From an uncultured Pelagibacteraceae bacterium (GTDB lineage Bacteria; Pseudomonadota; Alphaproteobacteria; Pelagibacterales; Pelagibacteraceae): DNA of 52,638 nt. Below are positions 47,951 to 52,638 of the stretch, piece after piece. Position numbers and translations under genes: made by a program. Where the stretch lies: contig CACKOU010000006.1 of assembly GCA_902601895.1 (NCBI GenBank), positions 1 through 52,638 on the forward strand, read 5' to 3'. Position 1 is the first letter of the stretch, and the number at the start of each line of letters is the position of its first letter. The notes beneath the pieces were generated by a model. That model saw only the letters and a program-made list of their open reading frames with translations. It was not told the DNA's origin and did not search any database.

Positions 47951-48895
47951 ATGAATAAAAAAATTATTTTACATATAGGTCTATACAAAACTGGATCAAC
48001 ATTTATTCAAGAACATTTGGGAAAAGTTGAAGATGATAATTTTCAAATTTTTTTACCTCGAGGAAAATTGGTTGAGCATCTTCTTGATTACTTAGATAAT
48101 CCAAGAGAAATAATTAGGAATAAAATTTTAGCAATTATAAACGAATGTAAAAATAACGTAATTATAAGTTCTGAAGGAATTTTTGGACACCAATCTAATG
48201 GTTTTATTGATGTATTAAAAAGGATGAGATTACTAGAAAGTTTGTTTGATAGACCTAATTATATTATTTTTTTTAGAGAGCCAAGTTCAATAATTTATTC
48301 AGGTTTTTTTCAGGGATTAAAAAAAAATTTTGATTTAAAATTTCAAAACTATATTTATAAAAATATTAATGATTTACACAAAACGATTATTAAAGACTTT
48401 TCTCAAACAACTAATTACAAGATTTTTGATTATAATAAGATTTTTTATCATTATTTAAATATTAAAGAAAGGGCATTGTTTGTTGAATATGAAAAATTTT
48501 TTAAAGAAAAGAATGTAGATGTTTTAAATAATTTTATTGGACTTGATATATTTTTTAATTTTGAGAAAAAAATCAATTTTTCATTAAAAAAATTAATTTA
48601 TTTAGAATTTTATAATAAGTTTTTTCTGTTTAAATACATTAAAATATTTTGGTTAGCATTAACTAGAGTTTTTTTTAGATTTAAAAAGACAAGAGATCCC
48701 TCATCAAGATTAATTGTGTTAATTAATGTTTTAATAAAAATTACACCAAAAATTTATTTAAAGAAGATCGAAGACAAACATCAACATTTATTAGACGAAA
48801 TTAGAAATTACCACAGTAAAAATTACGAAGACTTTAAAAAAAAATTGTTACAATTAAATAAAATAAAAGATAATGTTGTTTTCAAACTTCATTGA
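47951..48895 (+). CDS. Sulfotransferase-like protein
   Basis: 314 aa. The N-terminal HIGLYKTGSTFIQEHL holds the KTGST segment (13-17), which fits the PAPS 5'-phosphosulphate loop; IIFFREPSSIIYSG (about 106-119) fits the 3'-phosphate site. The remainder is very rich in Phe, Lys, Ile and Asn. No signal peptide. It lies alone between tRNA-Leu and the tmRNA cassette, a typical spot for accessory genes. It could sulfate a surface glycan, but acceptor and even activity are unproven. Confidence 0.68.
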   Translation: MNKKIILHIGLYKTGSTFIQEHLGKVEDDNFQIFLPRGKLVEHLLDYLDNPREIIRNKILAIINECKNNVIISSEGIFGHQSNGFIDVLKRMRLLESLFDRPNYIIFFREPSSIIYSGFFQGLKKNFDLKFQNYIYKNINDLHKTIIKDFSQTTNYKIFDYNKIFYHYLNIKERALFVEYEKFFKEKNVDVLNNFIGLDIFFNFEKKINFSLKKLIYLEFYNKFFLFKYIKIFWLALTRVFFRFKKTRDPSSRLIVLINVLIKITPKIYLKKIEDKHQHLLDEIRNYHSKNYEDFKKKLLQLNKIKDNVVFKLH

Positions 48896-48950
48896 AGCTT
48901 CATTGAACTTTATTTTAAGAAAATGAGAGTAGATAACGGAATTCTTTAAT

Positions 48951-48966
48951 AAGGGGCGTTCTGTTG
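48951..48966 (+). repeat. Direct repeat, left att core (attL)
   Basis: AAGGGGCGTTCTGTTG, identical to 49612-49627. Flanking bases differ (TTAAT on the left, TCCGACCC on the right), so the identity ends sharply at the right and fades at the left. Confidence 0.85.
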
Positions 48967-49012
48967 TCCGACCCAAATCAATACATAACATAATATATGA
49001 CTTTTTTGAAAG

Positions 49013-49033
49013 GTACATAGTAGAGTACATAGT
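49013..49033 (+). repeat. Two GTACATAGT repeats (arm-type sites, left end)
   Basis: Copies at 49013-49021 and 49025-49033, 12-base period, same orientation. They lie within the cassette, 46 bases from the end of the left core. Confidence 0.75.
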
Positions 49034-49096
49034 TAATCTAGGGTTTCTTTATGATGACTTTGTAATTGAAGTTTCTTTCTGATATGTAATTCTCAA

Positions 49097-49519
49097 GTGA
49101 AATTAAATTGGATTATTTTTGTAACTGGATGGATGTCATTCAGAGCAGTTGGGTCAGGTTTGTTTTTGTTTTGGATCTTTACTGAAAATGAGCGTTCGGC
49201 ACCATCCGAATGGATAGTTCCTTTTGTGGGCGACTTTATTATTGGGATAACTGCTTTATTTTTAGTTTACCACATTATAAAAAAACCAGGCACTATACTA
49301 TGGGGTCTTTTGCTGTCTTGGAATGTGATTGGTTTGTTAGATTTAATCCACGCAATAAATGTAAGTTTTGCTGCTCCTTATGGACCTATACCAGAAATAG
49401 GATTTAATGAATTGACAGTAAGATCTATTTTAATTTTAAATACTTTATTACAGATTTCTTGTATTTACCTATTGTTTCAAAAAGACATAAAAGAATATTT
49501 TAAAAAAAGTAAATTTTGA
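49097..49519 (+). CDS. Small membrane protein of unknown function, cargo of the tmRNA cassette
   Basis: 140 aa from a GTG start (an ATG at 49133 is an alternative). About four hydrophobic segments: 7-27, 43-60, 67-88 and 108-126, separated by a loop with acidic/Pro residues (ENERSAPSEW) and one with APYGPIPEIGFNE. The C-terminus is basic (KEYFKKSKF), suggesting it faces the cytoplasm. I do not recognise a family. No clear promoter or ribosome-binding site. It is the only gene between the two att-like repeats, so it is presumably the cargo. Confidence 0.65.
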   Translation: MKLNWIIFVTGWMSFRAVGSGLFLFWIFTENERSAPSEWIVPFVGDFIIGITALFLVYHIIKKPGTILWGLLLSWNVIGLLDLIHAINVSFAAPYGPIPEIGFNELTVRSILILNTLLQISCIYLLFQKDIKEYFKKSKF

Positions 49520-49533
49520 GCTTTGAAGGTATG

Positions 49534-49564
49534 GTACATAGTCAGTACATAGTAGGTACATAGT
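49534..49564 (+). repeat. Three GTACATAGT repeats (arm-type sites, right end)
   Basis: Copies at 49534-49542, 49545-49553 and 49556-49564: an exact 11-base period, about one helical turn, and the same orientation as the two left-end copies. The last ends 47 bases before the right core. Confidence 0.8.
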
Positions 49565-49611
49565 CTTTTTAAAAACAATTATCGTTGATAGAGAAAGATA
49601 ATAAATTATTT

Positions 49612-49627
49612 AAGGGGCGTTCTGTTG
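49612..49627 (+). repeat. Direct repeat, right att core (attR) within the tmRNA 3' end
   Basis: Second copy of AAGGGGCGTTCTGTTG. On the minus strand it reads CAACAGAACGCCCCTT, the 3' end of the tmRNA coding piece; its GCCCC can pair with GGGGC just upstream. Confidence 0.85.
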
Positions 49628-49666
49628 CCAGGTGCCCCGGACCCCGTAACCTAATTAATAAATTAA

Positions 49667-49696
49667 TTAAGCTGCAAGTGCGTAACTTTCGTTAGC
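49667..49696 (-). other. tmRNA proteolysis tag reading frame (ANESYALAA-stop)
   Basis: On the minus strand GCT AAC GAA AGT TAC GCA CTT GCA GCT TAA gives ANESYALAA, with Ala as resume codon and the conserved ALAA end that ClpXP-type proteases recognise. An A/T-rich stretch with a further in-frame stop follows. Confidence 0.85.
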
Positions 49697-49876
49697 ATTT
49701 ATAAATTAGCCCTTCACGGCGGAACAATACCGAACGAAAGAATAACTTTTAGTCATCCGTCGATCCTAATTCACCCCCATAAGTTGAAAATGGTGGAGGT
49801 GGTGGGTACTGCCCCCACGTCCGTAATGGTTATTACGAAATTCGTTTATCGTCATAGTTGGAAAACCAACATTAAT

Positions 49877-49904
49877 AATATAAAACCAAATTCAACAGAT
49901 TCAA
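49877..49904 (-). promoter_or_regulatory. Promoter for ssrA (minus strand)
   Basis: On the minus strand TTGAAT (49904-49899), 16 bases, TATATT (49882-49877). Transcription would start near 49870, at the small hairpin that begins the acceptor piece. The site overlaps the region just before the thyX start on the other strand. Confidence 0.5.
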
Positions 49905-49914
49905 TAAATTATTC

Positions 49915-50862
49915 ATGAAGTTAACTGACGAACAAATAAAAGAAATAAAAGACCAGCAATCTCAGCAAAATTCAACAAAAAGAGTGACAGCTCCAGAACT
50001 TGAAAAAATTCTGTATGATGCAATTCCAATATTAGACCACGGTTTTATTAGAGTTGTTGACTATATGGGCGATGATACCTCAGTAGTTCAATCAGCTAGA
50101 GTTTCTTATGGAAAAGGCACAAAAAAAGTTTCAACAGATGCTGGTCTAATAAAATATTTGATGAGACATTGGCACAGCACTCCTTTTGAAATGTGTGAAA
50201 TAAAATATCATGTAAAGTTACCCATATTTATAGCAAGACAATGGATTAGACACAGAACAGCAAATGTAAATGAATATTCTGCAAGATATTCAATTTTAGA
50301 TAAAGAATTTTATTTACCTGAGCCGCAACATCTCGCTGCTCAATCACAAAGTAATAGACAAGGTAGAGGTGACATTTTAGATGCAGAAAAAGCAAAAAAA
50401 GTTTTGAATTTATTAAAAGGAGATGCTGAACAAACTTATAATAATTATGAAACTATGCTTAATGAAAGATATGATGGATCAACTATTGACGAAAATGCTG
50501 TAGGTTTAGCAAGAGAGCTTGCTAGAATGAATTTAACATTAAATACTTATACTCAATGGTATTGGAAAACAGATTTATTAAATCTAATGAATTTTTTGAG
50601 GCTTAGAGCAGATAATCATGCACAGTACGAGATTAGAGCTTATGCAGATGCTATGCTCGATACCTTAAAAAAATGGGTACCAATAACTTATGAGGCTTTT
50701 ATGGATTATAGGGTTGGTGGAACAGAAGTTTCTGCAAAAGGAAAAATTATTATTCAAAAACTTATAAAAGGTGAAAATATTTCTATCGATGATACAGGTT
50801 TATCGAAAAGAGAATGGAATGAACTTATGGTCGCCTTTGAACTTAAAGATAAATTGATTTAA
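49915..50862 (+). CDS. thyX: FAD-dependent thymidylate synthase ThyX
   Basis: 315 aa. The ThyX motif RHR-x7-S is at 112-122 ([11 protein letters not shown]), followed by ARYS. It makes dTMP from dUMP with methylene-THF and reduced flavin, replacing ThyA. It starts 45 bases from the tmRNA 5' end, divergent. Its stop lies inside the convergent mrp gene (20-base overlap). Confidence 0.96.
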   Translation: MKLTDEQIKEIKDQQSQQNSTKRVTAPELEKILYDAIPILDHGFIRVVDYMGDDTSVVQSARVSYGKGTKKVSTDAGLIKYLMRHWHSTPFEMCEIKYHVKLPIFIARQWIRHRTANVNEYSARYSILDKEFYLPEPQHLAAQSQSNRQGRGDILDAEKAKKVLNLLKGDAEQTYNNYETMLNERYDGSTIDENAVGLARELARMNLTLNTYTQWYWKTDLLNLMNFLRLRADNHAQYEIRAYADAMLDTLKKWVPITYEAFMDYRVGGTEVSAKGKIIIQKLIKGENISIDDTGLSKREWNELMVAFELKDKLI

Positions 50863-51667
50863 TCTTTTCAGCAAACTTTAAATAAACTTTGGATATCTCG
50901 TGATCTGGTTTACTTTCAACAATAGGTGAACCCAAATCTCCTTGCTTTCCGACTTCAGGGTCGATTGGTATTTCTCCAATGAAATCTTTTTTAAATTCTT
51001 CAGCAGTTTTTTTTACGCCACCTTCACCAAAAATTGCATATTTTTTTCCATCATCTCCAATGAAATGACTCATATTATCTATAAGTCCTAATATTTTTAC
51101 TTTAAGTTTATCAAACATCCTTATTCCTCGCTTTACGTCCTGTAAGGCTATCTCTTGTGGTGTTGATATAATTATTACTCCATCCATATTAATTTCTTGT
51201 GCAAAAGTTAGTTGTGTATCGCCAGTTCCTGGCGGCATATCAACAATTAAAAAATCTAAATTTTCCCACAAAACTTTTTGTGTAAAAGTTTTTATCGCAG
51301 AAATTACCATCGGACCTCTCCAAATCATTGGTGTTTGTTCATCTGCTAAAAATCCTACAGACATACATTGAATTCCATATTTTGAAATTGGCTTTAATTT
51401 TTGCCCATCACTTTCAGGTTTTTCATTTATTGAGAATAATTTTGGCAATGATGGTCCGTATATATCTGCATCAAGCAAACCAACATTTAAGTCCATTTTT
51501 TTTAATGCCAAAGCAATATTCGAAGCAAATGTTGACTTTCCAACTCCTCCTTTTGCACTTGAAATTGCAATTGTAAACTTTGTTCCAATAATTCGGTTCC
51601 TTTTGAAGGTTTTTGGCTCAGTTTTTGCCTTTGTTGTGTCACTTAAACCTACTTTTTTATTGTCCAT
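50843..51667 (-). CDS. mrp: Mrp/ApbC family P-loop ATPase (Fe-S cluster carrier)
   Basis: 274 aa. Deviant Walker A KGGVGKST (39-46), [28 protein letters not shown] and DNMSHFI. In E. coli the last motif is followed by CxxC, the Fe-S ligand; here it reads [10 protein letters not shown] and the protein has one cysteine in total (Cys101). Also no N-terminal MIP18 domain, just a 28-residue lead. Cluster carriage by the classical cysteine pair is therefore not possible, although family membership is clear. hflK is divergent. Confidence 0.93.
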   Translation of the reverse strand: MDNKKVGLSDTTKAKTEPKTFKRNRIIGTKFTIAISSAKGGVGKSTFASNIALALKKMDLNVGLLDADIYGPSLPKLFSINEKPESDGQKLKPISKYGIQCMSVGFLADEQTPMIWRGPMVISAIKTFTQKVLWENLDFLIVDMPPGTGDTQLTFAQEINMDGVIIISTPQEIALQDVKRGIRMFDKLKVKILGLIDNMSHFIGDDGKKYAIFGEGGVKKTAEEFKKDFIGEIPIDPEVGKQGDLGSPIVESKPDHEISKVYLKFAEKIKSIYL

Positions 51668-51721
51668 AATTTACCATTACCTTGTTTTTACTTATAAAGA
51701 CACTATATAGAGTGTCGTATT

Positions 51722-52638
51722 ATGAGTGATTTTAGAAATCAAAGCCCATGGGGAACACCTCCAGGTGGAGGTGGTAGTGGAAATGGTGGATTTAGAAAAG
51801 GTCCTACTCCTCCAAATATTGACGAAGTTATAAGTAAGCTTCAATCATTAATTAACAGATTCTTGGGCGGCGGCAAAGGCGGCGCTAAGCCAATAATAGT
51901 TGGTATTATAATTCTTTTAGTTCTTTGGACTTTAAGCGGTCTTTACAGAGTTTTACCTGATGAACAAGGAGTTGTTTTGAGATTTGGAAAATTTGTTAAA
52001 ACTACACAACCTGGATTAAATTATCATCTTCCTTTTCCGATTGAAAATGTATTAACCCCTAAAGTTACAAAAGTTAATCGAATGGATATAGGATTTAGGT
52101 CAGAAAGAGATAGTGGATTTTCCTCAGGCGGAGTTGCAGATGTTCCAGAAGAAAGTTTAATGTTAACAGGTGATGAAAACATAGTTAACATAGACTTTTC
52201 AGTATTTTGGGTAATTAAAGATGCGGGTAATTTTTTATTTAAAATTCAAGATCCAGAAGGAACTGTCAAAGCTGCAGCAGAAACAGCGATGAGAGAGGTT
52301 ATTGCACGATCTGATATTCAACCAATTCTGACTGAAGGTAGATCTCTTATAGAAGCTGACACTCAAGAAATAATTCAAGAAATTTTAGATGAATACACTA
52401 GTGGAATTCAAATCACACAAGTTCAAACTCAAAAAGCCGATCCACCAGACCAGGTTATTGATGCATTTAGAGATGTCCAAGCTGCAAGAGCAGATATGGA
52501 AAGGTCTAAGAATGAAGCAGAAGCATATGCTAATGATGTAATTCCAAGAGCACGAGGAGAAGCAGCAAAAATTCTCCAAGCAGCAGAAGCTTATAAAAAA
52601 GAAGTTGTTGCTAAGGCAGAAGGAGAAGCAAGTAGATT
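51722..52638 (+). CDS. hflK: HflK, membrane protease modulator (truncated by window end)
   Basis: The first 305 codons of an SPFH-domain protein. A Gly/Pro-rich N-terminus (PWGTPPGGGGSGNGG), a membrane helix at about 59-76, then LYRVLPDEQGVVLRFGKF and PGLNYHLPFPIE, and the coiled-coil part beginning DAFRDVQAARADMERSKNEAEAYAN. The family partners HflC to control FtsH (gene at 22665). The 54-base space before it is shared with mrp. The frame is open to the last base. Confidence 0.95.
   Translation, partial: MSDFRNQSPWGTPPGGGGSGNGGFRKGPTPPNIDEVISKLQSLINRFLGGGKGGAKPIIVGIIILLVLWTLSGLYRVLPDEQGVVLRFGKFVKTTQPGLNYHLPFPIENVLTPKVTKVNRMDIGFRSERDSGFSSGGVADVPEESLMLTGDENIVNIDFSVFWVIKDAGNFLFKIQDPEGTVKAAAETAMREVIARSDIQPILTEGRSLIEADTQEIIQEILDEYTSGIQITQVQTQKADPPDQVIDAFRDVQAARADMERSKNEAEAYANDVIPRARGEAAKILQAAEAYKKEVVAKAEGEASR

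Larger units (their letters stand above)
48951..49627. mobile_element. Minimal integrated cassette at the tmRNA gene (att-bounded, no integrase)
   Basis: A 661-bp unit (repeat start to repeat start) bounded by perfect 16-bp direct repeats AAGGGGCGTTCTGTTG. The right copy is the 3' end of the tmRNA coding piece. Inside, two direct copies of GTACATAGT lie 46-66 bases from the left core and three lie about 47-78 bases from the right core. Joined end to end this gives a core with direct arm repeats on both sides, as in tyrosine-integrase attP sites. Only one gene, a small membrane protein at 49097-49519, lies within. No integrase or other phage gene is present, so it is either a deletion remnant or a cassette moved by an enzyme from elsewhere. 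Confidence 0.6.
49612..49870 (-). ncRNA. ssrA: Two-piece (circularly permuted) tmRNA
   Basis: On the minus strand the acceptor piece comes first (about 49870-49791) and ends in CACCTCCACCA. After a 12-base spacer (49779-49790) the coding piece begins GGGGGTGAATTAGGATCGACGG at 49778 and runs to about 49612. The acceptor stem GGGGGTG/CACCTCC closes the two pieces with a G3:U70 pair, the alanine identity element. The T arm GTGGG-GGCAGTA-CCCAC is present. The long helix is GTTATT with AATAAC and TCGTT with AACGA across the pieces. It rescues stalled ribosomes and tags their peptides. Outer ends are estimates; the 5' end may include the GTTGG-TTTT-CCAAC hairpin at 49857-49870. Confidence 0.88.

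Noticed and set aside
48887-48907. Tandem CTTCATTGAA repeat at the end of the sulfotransferase gene
   Set aside because: Only two copies spanning the stop codon; most likely a simple local duplication.
49210-49407. 65-aa frame overlapping the cassette's membrane-protein gene
   Set aside because: It lies inside the longer frame and has a Tyr/Arg/Cys-rich, unprotein-like composition; the longer frame has clear membrane-helix periodicity.
1-52638. CRISPR array or insertion sequence
   Set aside because: No regularly spaced repeat-spacer units and no transposase frame on either strand.

Overview
This window reads as a streamlined, AT-rich alphaproteobacterial chromosome of the SAR11 clade (Pelagibacterales). 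The evidence is the strongly A/T-biased coding sequence, near-zero intergenic spacing, many overlapping starts and stops, a split pntA, a two-piece (circularly permuted) tmRNA, and alphaproteobacterial gene orders (xseB-ispA-dxs; yebC to tolQRAB-pal; glyQS-ppdK; a small aa3-oxidase subunit IV next to pntA). The species assignment is inference from these features, not from a search.

Layout: (1) 1-1360: an AT-rich leader with a 16-bp perfect palindrome, a 5S rRNA, a sugar-nucleotide epimerase starting 8 nt after the 5S, then rpmJ and a small cytochrome oxidase subunit. In cultured SAR11 the 5S borders a hypervariable cell-surface island, so the left edge may be its end. (2) 1362-4839: proton-translocating transhydrogenase (pntA1, pntA2, pntB) and a transaldolase. 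(3) 4843-13067, minus strand: initiator tRNA, rpsU, trcR, rpmE, suhB, efp, thiE and the carbon block fba-pgk-gap-tkt, almost without gaps. (4) 13120-29050, plus strand: DUF4164, zapA, formyl-THF cyclo-ligase, ymdB, yebC, a phage-type RuvC, tolQRAB-pal-cpoB, tilS, ftsH, folP, glmM, thiD, purA. (5) 29063-33525: rpoH, rluD, an ABC-2 exporter and the tRNA threonylcarbamoylation synthase on the minus strand, with tRNA-Arg on the plus strand. (6) 33546-47660: xseB-ispA-dxs, aroC, pdxH, a polyprenyl synthase, an S49 peptidase, glyQS, ppdK, nadC-nadA. (7) 47719-49870: the accessory spot: tRNA-Leu, a sulfotransferase-like gene, and a 0.66-kb cassette abutting the tmRNA gene. (8) thyX, mrp and a truncated hflK close the window.

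The most unusual structure is at 48951-49627. Two perfect 16-bp direct repeats, one of them the 3' end of the tmRNA coding piece, bracket a single small membrane-protein gene. Just inside each end lie direct copies of GTACATAGT (two at the left, three at the right). If the ends are joined this gives a core flanked by arm-type sites, the layout of a tyrosine-integrase attP, but no integrase is present. It looks like a minimal cassette mobilised in trans, or a deleted prophage remnant.

Metabolically the window links NADPH supply (transhydrogenase, and a GAPDH whose cofactor-pocket residues suggest NADP use) with lower gluconeogenesis and the non-oxidative pentose pathway, isoprenoid precursor synthesis, NAD and thiamine-salvage steps, and outer-membrane maintenance by Tol-Pal.
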